From: Thioclava atlantica
GTDB lineage: Bacteria > Pseudomonadota > Alphaproteobacteria > Rhodobacterales > Rhodobacteraceae
DNA length: 64,000 nt
Reading direction: 5' to 3'
NCBI RefSeq assembly: GCF_000737065.1
Contig: NZ_AQRC01000012.1
Span: 1-64,000 of the forward strand
Positions 7,055 to 15,887 of the stretch are shown in pieces; positions within the stretch are counted from its first letter, which is position 1, and every line of letters starts with the position of its first letter. The notes under the pieces are model-generated. The model saw only the letters and a list, made by a program, of their open reading frames with translations. It made no database searches and was not told where the DNA came from. The position numbers were made by a program, and so were the translations under genes.

Positions 7055-7939
7055 TCAGGGTGCGATGAACTCGACCCCCGGGATCCGCGCGATCTCGGCC
7101 ACGTCGGCATCGTATTGCTCGGTGATTTCCTCGACCAGCGCCTCGGTCCAGCCGGGGAGGGGCGCCTCGATCTCGATCGCCTCGGGCCGGACGAACTTGT
7201 CGAGGAAGGCCGAGACGACCTTGCGCCGCTGAAGCGCGGATTTCGGCGGCCGGCTTTGCAGATATTCCTTGAGACGCGCGATTCCGTCGGGCGGCATGAT
7301 CTGCTCGAGGATCATCAGCTCGCCCTGCAGCGGCTGGGTCTCGGGCAGTCCCCCGACCGAGCGCAGCACCTCGGGCCAGATCATCGGCAGATCCTCGTTG
7401 CACCAGACCACGAAGCGCCGCCCGCCTGCGGCCGCCGCCATCTCGCGGATCACCGGCTCCCACCTGAGGTCGCGCGGATCATGCCCGGCCATCAGTTGAT
7501 CGTAGCTCGCCTTGGGCAGCCGCTGCGCGAGCTGCGGGATCAGGCTCGCGGGGTTGATCAGGGCGAGGTGGAACTCGGTCTCGGATTGCGGAAAGAGATT
7601 GGCCAGCGGGGCGAGCTTGCCCGGCGCCATCACGTAGAACCCGTTCTCGGTCACCACCCGTTCGGGGATGCACAGAAAGAATTCGTGGCTGAAGACCAGC
7701 CGTTCGATCGAGGGCTCGTCCGTGCAGGCTTCGAGGATCGCATCCTGCACGTCCTGCCCGGCGGGCCCGCCCTTCAGGGAGACGAGCGCGTCGCGCAGCA
7801 CCATCCGGTACCGGCGCGGCGGCGGCACGGCGATATGGTATTGCTCAAGCACCTTGGGATTGCCGGCCAATACGCGGACGATCCGGTCCTCGTCGGTGGA
7901 ATGCGCCCCGAGATGAAATACGACCTTCATGCTCCGCAC
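7055..7939 (-). CDS. Conserved hypothetical protein, sulfotransferase-like N-terminus
   Basis: This 294-aa soluble protein has no certain assignment. It opens with MKVVFHLGAHSTDED, which recalls the first strand and loop of P-loop sulfotransferase-like proteins (hLGxHKTGT), although the Lys/Thr of a functional phosphate loop are absent. Residues about 155-175 hold a GGRRFVVWCNEDLPMIWPE segment. No signal peptide or membrane segment is seen. An alternative start three codons in (7930) would remove MRS. It is divergent from the ABC permease at 8040, with about 100 bases between, and follows the gapR remnant on the opposite strand. Confidence 0.55.
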   Translation of the reverse strand: MRSMKVVFHLGAHSTDEDRIVRVLAGNPKVLEQYHIAVPPPRRYRMVLRDALVSLKGGPAGQDVQDAILEACTDEPSIERLVFSHEFFLCIPERVVTENGFYVMAPGKLAPLANLFPQSETEFHLALINPASLIPQLAQRLPKASYDQLMAGHDPRDLRWEPVIREMAAAAGGRRFVVWCNEDLPMIWPEVLRSVGGLPETQPLQGELMILEQIMPPDGIARLKEYLQSRPPKSALQRRKVVSAFLDKFVRPEAIEIEAPLPGWTEALVEEITEQYDADVAEIARIPGVEFIAP

Positions 7940-8039
7940 CCCTTGGAAATTCGCTTGGTGTCCAAGCTCTTATGATTTCGGCTCACTCTAGCTTCGGAAT
8001 TCTGGACAGGCAAACGCGTTTCGGGTTAGACCGGAGCAC

Positions 8040-9734
8040 ATGAATTCCGACCAAACCACTCAGGCAATCGGGCGCGGTCAGCGCCTCTCGCAGGCCGCGG
8101 GCCGCGCTCGGGGGACGACCTTGTGGTCGCTGGGCGCACTGGCCATCGCGGCGCTGATCGTCGCGCCGATCCTCGCGGTGGGGTGGATGGCGCTCGATCC
8201 GCGCGAGAATGTCTGGCCGCATCTGATCGCGACGACCCTGCCGCGCTATCTGGTCAACACGGCGGTCCTCACGCTGGGCGTCGGCGCGCTTGCCTCTGCG
8301 GTGGGGGCGGGCGCGGCTTGGCTCGTGGTGATGTACCGCTTTCCCGGTCACCGGCTGCTCGAATGGCTGCTTCTCCTGCCACTCGCGATCCCGGCCTATG
8401 TCGGGGCCTATGCGCTGACCGACTTTCTCGATTATTCCGGCCCCGTCCAGGTGGCCCTGCGCGAGGCCTTCGGCTGGGCATCGGCGCGTGACTACTGGTT
8501 TCCCGAGATCCGTTCGCGCGAGGCGGCCGTCGTCGTGCTCGCCGCGGCGCTCTACCCTTATATCTACCTGATCACCCGCGCCGCGCTGCGCGAGCAATCG
8601 GGGGCGAGCTACGAGGTCGCGCGCGCGCTCGGCACCGGACCCTTCCGCCTGTTCTGGCGCGTCGGCCTGCCGCTCGCGCGCCCCGCGATCGCAGCCGGGG
8701 CGGCGATCGCGATGATGGAGACGGTGGCCGATTACGGGGTGGTCGATCATTTCGGCGTGCAGACCCTGACCACGGGGATCTTCGCGACATGGCTGTCGGG
8801 CGGAAATGCCGGGGGGGCGGCGCAGATCGCGCTGGTGATCCTCGGGATCGTCTTCGCGCTCTTCGCGCTCGAGAAAGCCTCGCGGCGCAAGGTGCGTTAT
8901 TTCCAGACCGCGCGACAGTCCCGCCCGGTCCTGCCGCAACAGCTGCGCGGTCCGGCCGCCTGGGGGGCGGCGCTGCTATGCGCGGTGCCGGTGGCGATGG
9001 GCTTTGTCCTGCCGGTCGCGGTGATGGGCGCGCATGCGGCTGCCAACCCCGAGGCGTGGTTCGGTCGCGGCCTCGGGCTTGCGCTCTGGCACACGCTTTT
9101 CACGGGCGGGATGGCGGCGCTGATCACGGTGAGCCTCGCGCTCTTCATGGTCTATGGCGTGCGGCTTTCGGGGCGCAGACTGCCGCGTCTCGTGCTGCCG
9201 CTCACGACGCTCGGCTATGCCGCGCCGGGCGCGGTGCTCGCGGTCGGCATCCTGATCCCGCTCGCCGGTGTCGATCATGCGCTGGCCGATACCATCCTCG
9301 CGCTGACCGGGCACGATCCGGGGCTGTTGCTCACCGGTTCGGCGGCGGCGATCATCCTCGCCTATGTGGTGCGTTTCTTCGCGATCGCGCAGGGGGCCTC
9401 GGATGCCGCTTTCGGGCGGGTGCCGCCCTCGCTGCCGATGGCCGCACGCTCGCTTGGCCGCACGCCGGGCGGCGTGTTGCGCGTGCTCTACCTGCCGCTG
9501 ATGCGCGGTTCGGTGGCCTCGGCGCTGCTCCTCGTCTTCGTCGATTGCGTGAAGGAGCTGCCCGCGACCTTGCTGCTGCGCCCGTTCAACTTCGAGACGC
9601 TGGCCACCCGCACGCAGGAAAAGGCGAGCCTCGAGAACCTCGGCGACGCCTCGCCCGCGGCCCTGCTGGTGAGCGCGGTCGGCCTTGTCGCGGTGGCGAT
9701 CCTTGCGCGCGCCAATCTCGGCCGGCGCGGCTAA
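8040..9734 (+). CDS. Iron(III)-type ABC transporter permease (FbpB/AfuB-like)
   Basis: The 564-aa membrane protein has two repeated permease halves, each with about six hydrophobic segments and an EAA-type cytoplasmic loop: YEVARALGTGPFRLFWRVGLPLARPAI in the first half (split here across about residues 193-220) and MAARSLGRTPGGVLRVLYLPLMRG in the second. This fused arrangement is typical of ferric iron (FbpB) and related binding-protein-dependent importers. It would form the inner-membrane channel and couple to an FbpC-type ATPase and a periplasmic FbpA-type protein. Neither partner is next to it, so it is an orphan here. A GGAG lies just before the ATG. Substrate is inferred from family only. 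Confidence 0.75.
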   Translation: MNSDQTTQAIGRGQRLSQAAGRARGTTLWSLGALAIAALIVAPILAVGWMALDPRENVWPHLIATTLPRYLVNTAVLTLGVGALASAVGAGAAWLVVMYRFPGHRLLEWLLLLPLAIPAYVGAYALTDFLDYSGPVQVALREAFGWASARDYWFPEIRSREAAVVVLAAALYPYIYLITRAALREQSGASYEVARALGTGPFRLFWRVGLPLARPAIAAGAAIAMMETVADYGVVDHFGVQTLTTGIFATWLSGGNAGGAAQIALVILGIVFALFALEKASRRKVRYFQTARQSRPVLPQQLRGPAAWGAALLCAVPVAMGFVLPVAVMGAHAAANPEAWFGRGLGLALWHTLFTGGMAALITVSLALFMVYGVRLSGRRLPRLVLPLTTLGYAAPGAVLAVGILIPLAGVDHALADTILALTGHDPGLLLTGSAAAIILAYVVRFFAIAQGASDAAFGRVPPSLPMAARSLGRTPGGVLRVLYLPLMRGSVASALLLVFVDCVKELPATLLLRPFNFETLATRTQEKASLENLGDASPAALLVSAVGLVAVAILARANLGRRG

Positions 9735-9782
9735 GCCGCCGCTTGCGTGGCCGCGCGCGTCACGCTATTGCGGGCAAGATGC

Positions 9783-9858
9783 GCCGGCGTAGCTCAGTTG
9801 GTAGAGCGTCTGATTTGTAATCAGGGGGTCGGGGGTTCGAGTCCCTCCGCCGGCACCA
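9783..9858 (+). tRNA. tRNA-Thr (anticodon TGT)
   Basis: This is a full cloverleaf of 76 bases including encoded CCA. Acceptor GCCGGCG pairs with CGCCGGC, the D arm is GCTC/GAGC, and the anticodon loop is TTTGTAA with anticodon TGT at 9816-9818. The T arm carries GGTTCGAGTCC. It decodes ACA and possibly other threonine codons by wobble. It lies between the ABC permease and the Ton module. Confidence 0.95.
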
Positions 9859-9880
9859 GTTGTTTCCTGGAGGGGGCGCG

Positions 9881-10585
9881 ATGGGCACCACCGGCCAGAT
9901 CCCCGGCTCGATCCCGGGCCGCATGCTTGACGCGCTCATCCTGGGCGGGCCGGCGATGTGGGCGATCGCCCTGCTCTCGGTTCTCTCGCTTGCGCTGATC
10001 CTCTGGAAAATCTGGGACCTGCTCGCGGCTGGCGCTTGGTCGGGCGGGGCGCATACGCAGGCCGCGATCGAGGCCTGGTCGCGTGGCGATATCGACGCTG
10101 CCGAGGCACGGCTCTCGGGCCGCCGCTCGCTGCGCGCGCAACTGGCCCGTGCCGCGATGTCCGCCCTGCGCGACCCGCAGCTTCACCGCGACGGGGCCGA
10201 GGCCGAGACGGCCCGGGTCGCGCGTGCGCTTCTCGCCCGTGCCCGGAGCGGATTGCGGGGGCTCGAACTGGCGGTGGTGATCGGCCCGCTTCTGGGGCTT
10301 CTGGGGACGGTGGCGGGCATGATCGCGGCCTTCCGCGCCCTGCAGGAGGCGGGCGTTCAGGCCGATCCCGCGACGCTCGCGGGGGGCATCTGGGAGGCGC
10401 TGCTCACGACCGCTGCGGGCATGGCGGTCGCGATCCCGGCGCAGATCGCGCTGTCGGGCTTCGATGCGGTGGTGGACCGGCTGCGCCACGACATGGAGGA
10501 TGCGGCGACGCGGATCTTCGCCCGCGCGCCGAAATCCGAAGCTGCGAAGGCGCTCGAGGAGCGGCCCCGCGCCGCGGCGGAGTGA
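9881..10585 (+). CDS. exbB: ExbB/TolQ-family proton channel subunit
   Basis: The 234-aa inner-membrane protein has a first membrane segment at about residues 20-45 and two further ones in the conserved MotA/TolQ/ExbB domain (about residues 125-195), with GPLLGLLGTVAGMIAAF and LLTTAAGMAVAIPAQI. Those pore segments carry the conserved Thr residues of ExbB. It would form the pentameric channel that, with ExbD, uses proton flow to energise TonB for outer-membrane transport. I chose the ATG at 9881 rather than the upstream TTG at 9860 because GGAGGGG lies 6-12 bases before it. The stop overlaps the next start (TGATG), so the four Ton genes form a tightly coupled operon. Confidence 0.85.
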   Translation: MGTTGQIPGSIPGRMLDALILGGPAMWAIALLSVLSLALILWKIWDLLAAGAWSGGAHTQAAIEAWSRGDIDAAEARLSGRRSLRAQLARAAMSALRDPQLHRDGAEAETARVARALLARARSGLRGLELAVVIGPLLGLLGTVAGMIAAFRALQEAGVQADPATLAGGIWEALLTTAAGMAVAIPAQIALSGFDAVVDRLRHDMEDAATRIFARAPKSEAAKALEERPRAAAE

Positions 10586-10968
10586 TGTTTTCCTTCGGGC
10601 CCGATCGCCCGCGCCGCCGCCCGGCGCTCACCCCGATGATCGACGTGGTGTTCCTGCTGCTCGTGTTCTTCATGCTCGCCTCGCGCTTCGGGGTGGAGCG
10701 GACCTTGCAGCTCTCGCTTGGCGGAACCGGCGCGCAGGCCACCTGGTCCGGCCCCCCGCGCCTTGTCGATATCGGGGCGCAAGGCGAGCTCAGCCTCAAC
10801 GGCCGGAGCGTCGCGCTCGCCGATCTGGCGGGCGATCTCGAGCCGCTGATGGACGCCCCCGCCGATCCGGTCGTGCTGCGCCCAAAGGGCGGCGATCTGT
10901 CGGCGGTGACCGCGGTGATCGACGCCTTGCGCGCGGCGGGGCTTTCGCAATTGGTGCTCGTGCCATGA
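10585..10968 (+). CDS. exbD: ExbD biopolymer transport protein, first copy
   Basis: This 127-aa protein has a short cytoplasmic arm, one membrane helix and a periplasmic domain, the standard ExbD layout. The helix begins LTPMIDVVFLLLVFFML and keeps the Asp that carries protons in ExbD/TolR. It should sit as a dimer in the ExbB pore and drive TonB. Its start overlaps the exbB stop (TGATG) and its stop overlaps the second exbD start (ATGA), indicating translational coupling. The periplasmic domain is short but complete by comparison with family size (about 130-140 aa). Confidence 0.85.
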   Translation: MFSFGPDRPRRRPALTPMIDVVFLLLVFFMLASRFGVERTLQLSLGGTGAQATWSGPPRLVDIGAQGELSLNGRSVALADLAGDLEPLMDAPADPVVLRPKGGDLSAVTAVIDALRAAGLSQLVLVP

Positions 10969-11378
10969 GGTTGTTCGACGACCCTCCGCGGCGCAGCCTC
11001 CCCGAGCCGCTCCTGCCGATGATCAATGTGGTGTTCCTGCTTCTGATCTTCTTCCTGCTGGCCGCGACGCTCGCGCGCCCGGCGCCGTTCGCGGTCACCC
11101 CGCCGGAGGCAAGCGGGGAGGGCGAGGCCGACGCCGCAGGGCTGACGCTCTTTGTCGGTGCCGATGGCGAGTTGGGTTTCGGCTCGACGCGGGGAGAGGG
11201 GGCGCTCGCAGCGTTTGGCGCTGCAGCGCAAGAGGCGCGCGCGCAATGCGGGGACTGCGCGGACCGGCTCACCTTGCGCGCCGATGCGGCGCTCTCGGGC
11301 GAGACGCTGGCCCGGCTGATGCCGGAACTGGGCGGGCTGGGTTTCACCTCGCTCGACCTGGTGGTGCGGGGCAAATGA
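10965..11378 (+). CDS. ExbD-like protein, second copy lacking the proton-carrying Asp
   Basis: The 137-aa protein has the same topology as the first ExbD, but its membrane helix reads LLPMINVVFLLLIFFLL: the normally essential Asp is Asn. The periplasmic part contains two Cys close together (QCGDCAD, about residues 94-99) that could form a disulfide. It overlaps the genes on both sides by ATGA. One interpretation is that the ExbD dimer in this system is a heterodimer with only one protonatable chain. It could also be a structural subunit. That it is expressed with exbB, exbD and tonB is clear from the overlaps. Confidence 0.8.
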   Translation: MRLFDDPPRRSLPEPLLPMINVVFLLLIFFLLAATLARPAPFAVTPPEASGEGEADAAGLTLFVGADGELGFGSTRGEGALAAFGAAAQEARAQCGDCADRLTLRADAALSGETLARLMPELGGLGFTSLDLVVRGK

Positions 11379-12214
11379 GCGCGCGGCGGCTGGCTTTCGC
11401 GCTGGCGGTTCTGGCCGCGCTCGCGCTTCATGCGGCGGCCTTCGCGATCTGGCGCCCGCCAGCGGAGGGGGCGCAATCGGCCGGGAACGCGGGCGAGGCG
11501 CTGATTTCGCTCGCGCCGTCCTCGCCGGCGATGGCCGCGCGGGTGGCCGAGTGGGAGACACCGCCTGCAACCGCGACCGAGGCGCCGCAGATGACCCCGA
11601 CCGAGCCCCGGCAGGCAAGCGCGAACCTGCCCGTCCCCGACGAGGCCCCCGCACCCCCCACCGCGCCCCCCTCCGCAACGCCGCTGCCCGCGCTCACCGC
11701 ACCGCCGCAGCCCGACGCGCCGCTGCCCGCGCAGGCCGCGCCTGCAGCGCCGGCGCCGCAACGTCCGCCCGAGAAACCGCCGCGCCCCGATCCGCAGCCA
11801 AAATCTGCCCCGAAAGCGAAGACGGCCTCGCGCCCTGCGCCAGCCCAGCCGGAACAGACCGCCAAGGGGCAGGGGGATCAGGGCGCGGCCGGAGCGTCGC
11901 AACCGGGCGTTTCGGCCACGCTGTCGCCTGGGGCCGAACGCGCCCTGATCGCAAGCTGGGGCGGCGAGATCCGCGCCGCGATCGAGCGCCACAAGACCCC
12001 GCCCGCCGGCGCGGGACCGGGCCGGGTCCTGCTGGCATTGCGGATCGGACAGGACGGGCGGTTGCTGGGAGTTTCGGTCGCGCAAGGGTCGGGCAAGCCC
12101 GCCCTCGACCGGGCCGCGCTCGATGCGGTGCGCCGCGCGCGCCGCTTTCCCGCCGCGCCCGCCAGGCTGGACCAACCGAGCTACGCCTTCACGCTCCCGA
12201 TGGCCTTCCGCTGA
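11375..12214 (+). CDS. tonB: TonB-family energy transducer
   Basis: This 279-aa protein has the three TonB parts. An N-terminal membrane anchor (about residues 5-25) is followed by a long Pro/Ala-rich periplasmic spacer (about 65-175), with many PAP, PQP and KPP repeats. The C-terminal TonB domain (about 195-279) has GRVLLALRIGQDGRLLGVSV and LDRAALDAVRRA. It would span the periplasm and transmit ExbB/ExbD energy to TonB-dependent receptors for iron chelates or cobalamin. The usual YP before the domain is not clear (HKTPPAG instead). It starts inside the last codons of the second exbD. No receptor gene is present in the window. Confidence 0.85.
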   Translation: MSARRLAFALAVLAALALHAAAFAIWRPPAEGAQSAGNAGEALISLAPSSPAMAARVAEWETPPATATEAPQMTPTEPRQASANLPVPDEAPAPPTAPPSATPLPALTAPPQPDAPLPAQAAPAAPAPQRPPEKPPRPDPQPKSAPKAKTASRPAPAQPEQTAKGQGDQGAAGASQPGVSATLSPGAERALIASWGGEIRAAIERHKTPPAGAGPGRVLLALRIGQDGRLLGVSVAQGSGKPALDRAALDAVRRARRFPAAPARLDQPSYAFTLPMAFR

Positions 12215-12270
12215 CGCGCTTGCACCTGCCGCGCGGCCAATGCAGGGTGTGCGCGAACCAAGGAGCCGCC

Positions 12271-13443
12271 ATGCCGATCAAGAACCGATTTGCCGAGATG
12301 CTGCCCGAAGCGGTGGAATGGCGTCACGATTTCCACCGCAACCCCGAGCTGCTCTATGACCTGCCGCGCACCTCCGCGCGCGTGGCCGATCTGCTGCGCG
12401 CCTTTGGCTGCGACGAGGTGGTCGAGGGGATCGGCCGCTCGGGCGTCGTGGGCGTGATCGCAGGGACGGGCGCACGGGCATCGGGCCCGCGGGTGATCGG
12501 GTTGCGCGCCGATATGGATGCGTTGCCGGTGCGCGAGAAAACGGGCGCGCCGCATGCTTCCGAGGTGCCGGGCAAGATGCATGCCTGCGGCCATGACGGC
12601 CATACCGCGACGCTGCTCTCGGCCGCGAAATATCTGTGCGAGACGCGGGCCTTTGCGGGCCGCGCGGTGGTGATCTTCCAGCCGGCCGAAGAGGGCGGGG
12701 CGGGCGCGCGAGAGATGATCCGCGACGGCCTGATGGAGCGGTTCGGGATCGAGGAGGTCTATGCGCTGCACAACATGCCCGGCATGGCGCCCGGCAGTTT
12801 CGGCATCCGTCCCGGCGCGATGATGGCGGCGGCCGATTTCTTCGAGATCACACTCGAGGGCAAGGGCGGCCATGCGGCGAAACCGCAAGAGACCGTCGAC
12901 CCGGTTCCGGTCGCGGCGCATCTGATCCTCGCGCTGCAAAGCATCGTCGCGCGCGCCGCCGACCCGCTGCAGGAGATCGTGCTTTCCGTGACCACGCTCG
13001 AGAGCGACTCGCAGGCGCTCAACGTGATCGGGAACTCGGTCAAGCTCGGCGGCACGGTGCGCACGATGAGCGCCGAGACCCGCGATCTGGCCGAGACCCG
13101 TCTGCGCGAGATCGCCCAAGGGGTCGCCGCCACCCACAATGCCCGCGCCAGCGTCGATTACCGGCGCGGCTATCCCGTCACCCGCAACGATCCCGAGCGG
13201 GCCGAGGCGGCGGCGCAGGTGGCCGAGGCGGTGGCCGGAGAGGTCGACCGGATGGTCGATCCGATGATGGGAGCGGAGGATTTCGCCTATATGCTCGAGG
13301 CGCGCCCGGGTGCCTATGGCTTCATCGGCAATGGCGACAGCGCCCCGCTCCATCACGCGCAATACGATTTCAACGACGCGATCCTGCCCGCGGGTGCGAG
13401 CTGGTTCGTCGGGCTGGTCGAGGCGCGGCTCGCGGCGGAGTGA
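12271..13443 (+). CDS. M20-family amidohydrolase (hippurate hydrolase-like)
   Basis: The 390-aa protein belongs to the M20D metallopeptidase group that removes N-acyl groups from amino acids. Metal and catalytic motifs are in place: RADMDALPV, HACGHDGHTATLL, PAEEGGAGA (with the catalytic Glu pair), LHN, GKGGHAAKP and the late MMGAEDFAYML. The order and length are as in hippurate hydrolases and N-acetyl-amino-acid deacetylases. No signal peptide is seen, so it acts in the cytoplasm. AAGGAG lies 7 bases before the ATG. It stands alone after tonB with a 56-base gap. The exact substrate cannot be read from sequence. Confidence 0.85.
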   Translation: MPIKNRFAEMLPEAVEWRHDFHRNPELLYDLPRTSARVADLLRAFGCDEVVEGIGRSGVVGVIAGTGARASGPRVIGLRADMDALPVREKTGAPHASEVPGKMHACGHDGHTATLLSAAKYLCETRAFAGRAVVIFQPAEEGGAGAREMIRDGLMERFGIEEVYALHNMPGMAPGSFGIRPGAMMAAADFFEITLEGKGGHAAKPQETVDPVPVAAHLILALQSIVARAADPLQEIVLSVTTLESDSQALNVIGNSVKLGGTVRTMSAETRDLAETRLREIAQGVAATHNARASVDYRRGYPVTRNDPERAEAAAQVAEAVAGEVDRMVDPMMGAEDFAYMLEARPGAYGFIGNGDSAPLHHAQYDFNDAILPAGASWFVGLVEARLAAE

Positions 13444-13446
13444 GGC

Positions 13447-13854
13447 TCAGCGCATCACCATGACCGCGCAGGTCGCGTGACGCACCACGCGCCCGGCGGT
13501 CGAGCCGATGAGATAGTCGCCGAAGCCGGGGCGGTGCGAGGCGATGACGATGCAATCCGCGCCGATCTCCTCGGCATAGGTCAGGATCTCATGCGCGGCC
13601 TGGCCCGCGAGGATCTTCCAGGCCCCGTCATCGAATTCGGCGGCGCGCGATCTCAGCTCGCTCTCGATGGCGCCCTGCAGCTCCACGGCATACCCTTCGG
13701 GCATGTAGCTGATCGCGTAGGCCGGCACGTCCTCCATCACATGCAGCAGCGTCACCCGCGCGCCGTCGCTGGACAGGGCGCGCGCGACATTGAGCGCGGC
13801 GTCGGGATTGTGCTCTTCGTCGAAAGCCACCGGCACGAGGATATTCGAATACAT
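13447..13854 (-). CDS. Universal stress protein, UspA family
   Basis: The 135-aa protein starts MYSNILVPVAFDEE, the usual first strand of the Usp fold, and ends with the nucleotide-binding signature ASHRPGFGDYLIGSTAGRVVRHATCAVMV. Usp proteins bind ATP and help cells survive stress and low oxygen. I prefer the ATG at 13854, preceded by GGAG at a good distance, over the upstream ATG at 13884. The upstream region carries a 14-bp perfect palindrome and a half-conserved FNR-type site, so oxygen or redox control is possible. It converges with the M20 gene, three bases apart. Confidence 0.85.
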   Translation of the reverse strand: MYSNILVPVAFDEEHNPDAALNVARALSSDGARVTLLHVMEDVPAYAISYMPEGYAVELQGAIESELRSRAAEFDDGAWKILAGQAAHEILTYAEEIGADCIVIASHRPGFGDYLIGSTAGRVVRHATCAVMVMR

Positions 13855-13908
13855 GGTCTCACTCCGCTTGTCTGGCGTGTACACTCGCCCGAGCGGACCT
13901 GCGGTGCC

Positions 13909-13932
13909 TTGATTCAGGTCAGGTCGACCTGA
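13909..13932. promoter_or_regulatory. Palindromes upstream of the usp gene
   Basis: A perfect 14-bp palindrome TCAGGTCGACCTGA occupies 13919-13932. Overlapping its left edge, TTGAT-TCAG-GTCAG (13909-13922) matches one half of the FNR/FixK consensus TTGAT-N4-ATCAA well and the other half poorly. Both lie 55-78 bases upstream of the usp start and between it and the 3' end of moaA. A regulatory role for usp is plausible but not established. Confidence 0.35.
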
Positions 13933-13941
13933 GGCCGGTCC

Positions 13942-14949
13942 TCAGCCGCCGGTATGGCTCATATGGCGCGTCATCCGGCCCGAGACCGTCTGGCGCGAAT
14001 AGTCGAAATCGTGGCCCTTGGGCTTGCGCGCGATCGCGCCGCGGATCGCCTCGATCAGCGCGGCGTCATCCGCGCTCGCGCGCAGCGGGGCGCGCAGATC
14101 GGCATTGTCTTCCTGGCCGAGGCACATGAACAACTCGCCCGTGCAGGTCACCCGCACCCGGTTGCAATTCTCACAGAAATTATGGGTGAGGGGCGTGATG
14201 AAGCCGATCTTCTGCCCGGTTTCCTCGAGCCGGACATAGCGCGCCGGCCCGCCCGTGCTCTCGGCAAGCTCGGTCAACGTGAACCGCTCGGCCAGACGTT
14301 TGCGCAGATCGGAAAGCGGCCAGTACTGATCGAGCCTCAAGTCGTCGCCCATCTCGCCCATCGGCATGACCTCGATGAAGGTCAGGTCATGGCCCTCATT
14401 CGCGCACCAGTCGATCAGCGGGAACAGTTCGTCCTCGTTGAAGCCCTTGAGCGCGACGGTGTTGATCTTGACCTTCAGGCCTGCCCGCTTGGCGGCCTCG
14501 AGCCCTTCCTTGACCTGTTCGAGCCGGCCCCAGCGGGTGATCTGCGCGAACTTGTCGGCATCGAGCGTGTCGAGCGACACGTTGATCCGCCGCATCCCGA
14601 GCGCATGGAGATCGGCTGCGAAGCGTCCGAGCTGCGAGCCGTTCGTGGTCAGCGTCAGCTCGCGCAGCGCGCCGCTCTCGAGATGGCGCGACATGGCGCG
14701 GAAGAAGGTCATGATGTCACGCCGCACCAGCGGCTCGCCCCCGGTGATCCGCAGCTTCTTCACACCGAGTTCGACGAAGGCGCTGCACAGTCGGTCGAGT
14801 TCCTCGAGCGTGAGCAATTCCTTCTTGGGCAGGAACTGCATATGCTCGGCCATGCAATAGGTGCAGCGGAAATCGCAACGGTCGGTGACCGAGACCCGGA
14901 GATAGTCGATCGGACGGGCAAACGGGTCGATGAGGGGCGCGTATGTCAT
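13942..14949 (-). CDS. moaA: GTP 3',8-cyclase MoaA
   Basis: This 335-aa radical SAM enzyme makes the first intermediate of molybdenum cofactor from GTP. The N-terminal cluster motif is CDFRCTYC (C25, C29, C32). ITGGEP follows, and the second iron-sulfur site is in the C-terminal part ([13 protein letters not shown]). The protein ends in the double glycine SHTGG, which in MoaA reaches into the active site. I start at 14949 ([10 protein letters not shown]) because the upstream extension is proline-rich and unlike the family, and the resulting length is normal. Other moa genes are not nearby. Confidence 0.92.
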   Translation of the reverse strand: MTYAPLIDPFARPIDYLRVSVTDRCDFRCTYCMAEHMQFLPKKELLTLEELDRLCSAFVELGVKKLRITGGEPLVRRDIMTFFRAMSRHLESGALRELTLTTNGSQLGRFAADLHALGMRRINVSLDTLDADKFAQITRWGRLEQVKEGLEAAKRAGLKVKINTVALKGFNEDELFPLIDWCANEGHDLTFIEVMPMGEMGDDLRLDQYWPLSDLRKRLAERFTLTELAESTGGPARYVRLEETGQKIGFITPLTHNFCENCNRVRVTCTGELFMCLGQEDNADLRAPLRASADDAALIEAIRGAIARKPKGHDFDYSRQTVSGRMTRHMSHTGG

Positions 14950-15146
14950 GCGCGAGAAGGTAATGCGCGGCCAAGGGGGCGGCAAGGGGCAAGCCGCCAC
15001 ACAGGGGGGTGTGCACGGGGATGGCGCGGGCGCCGCATCGGGGCTATGGTCGCGATACAACCCTTGCGGGAAGGGTGTGCGGCAATCCGGGCCCGGGCGG
15101 GACCGGCGAGCCGTGGCTCCGCTTTCCGCGCTGCCCGGGAGGTTTC

Positions 15147-15599
15147 ATGCTCCTCGATCTCTGGCGTGATGTCGACATTCCGCCGCTCTGGCTGGGCCTG
15201 TGCCTCGCCCTGGTATGGAAGCTGGGGCAGGTGATGCCCATGGCGTTCCCCTTCGAGCCCATCATCGGCGCGGCCCTCATCCTGATCGGGCTGGTTCTGA
15301 TGGGCGCGGCGCTCATTCAGATGTTGCTGCACCGCACGACGTTCATTCCCCGGCGCGATCCCCATGCGCTGGTGACCGGCGGGGTGTTCTCGCTTTCGCG
15401 CAATCCGATCTATCTGGGCGATGCGCTCGTGCTCGCCGGTGCGGCCCTGTGGTGGAACGCCCCCTACGCGCTGGCGCTCGTGCCGGTGTTCATGTGGTTT
15501 CTCACCTGGCGCTACATCCGCGGCGAGGAGGCGACGATCGCGGCCCATTTCGGCGAGGAATACGCCGCCTACAGGTCCCGGGTGCGGCGTTGGATCTGA
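15147..15599 (+). CDS. Isoprenylcysteine carboxyl methyltransferase-family membrane protein
   Basis: The 150-aa protein has three to four membrane segments and the family C-terminal signature: GVFSLSRNPIYLGDAL, then RYIRGEE...HFGEEYAAYRSRVRRW. In this superfamily (ICMT/PEMT, NnrU-like) that part binds S-adenosylmethionine. Bacterial members are often annotated as methyltransferases or protein-S-isoprenylcysteine methyltransferase homologues, but the physiological substrate is unknown. The ATG at 15147 follows GGGAGG; the longer frame from 15009 has no support. It is divergent from moaA. Confidence 0.75.
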   Translation: MLLDLWRDVDIPPLWLGLCLALVWKLGQVMPMAFPFEPIIGAALILIGLVLMGAALIQMLLHRTTFIPRRDPHALVTGGVFSLSRNPIYLGDALVLAGAALWWNAPYALALVPVFMWFLTWRYIRGEEATIAAHFGEEYAAYRSRVRRWI

Positions 15600-15887
15600 G
15601 TGCGGCGTGATGAAAATGTTTCAGCGGAAAATTTCTCTTTTTCGCGACTGCTGAGGTTCCTGGCGTCCGCGCGCCTTCAAGTGACTGAATTGAAATGAAA
15701 AACACCGAATAAATACAGTATTCTTAGGTATACAATCAGGAAAGGAAATCATTCAAAGCGATTAAGATCCTTTTACGCCCTATCCGTGCTTGTGAAACAT
15801 TCTTGCGCGATGCTAAGGAAGGCGTCGCCAGATTCCGGGCTCGCAAATTCGTGAGAGAAGCGGGCCGCTATCGAAGGGGGAGTTAGA
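15600..15887. other. AT-rich intergenic stretch before pntA
   Basis: This gap of 288 bases has clearly lower GC than its surroundings, especially 15610-15790 with several A/T runs. It should contain the pntAB promoter. I see no clear palindrome or terminator. No ORF with family resemblance is present. Confidence 0.4.
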
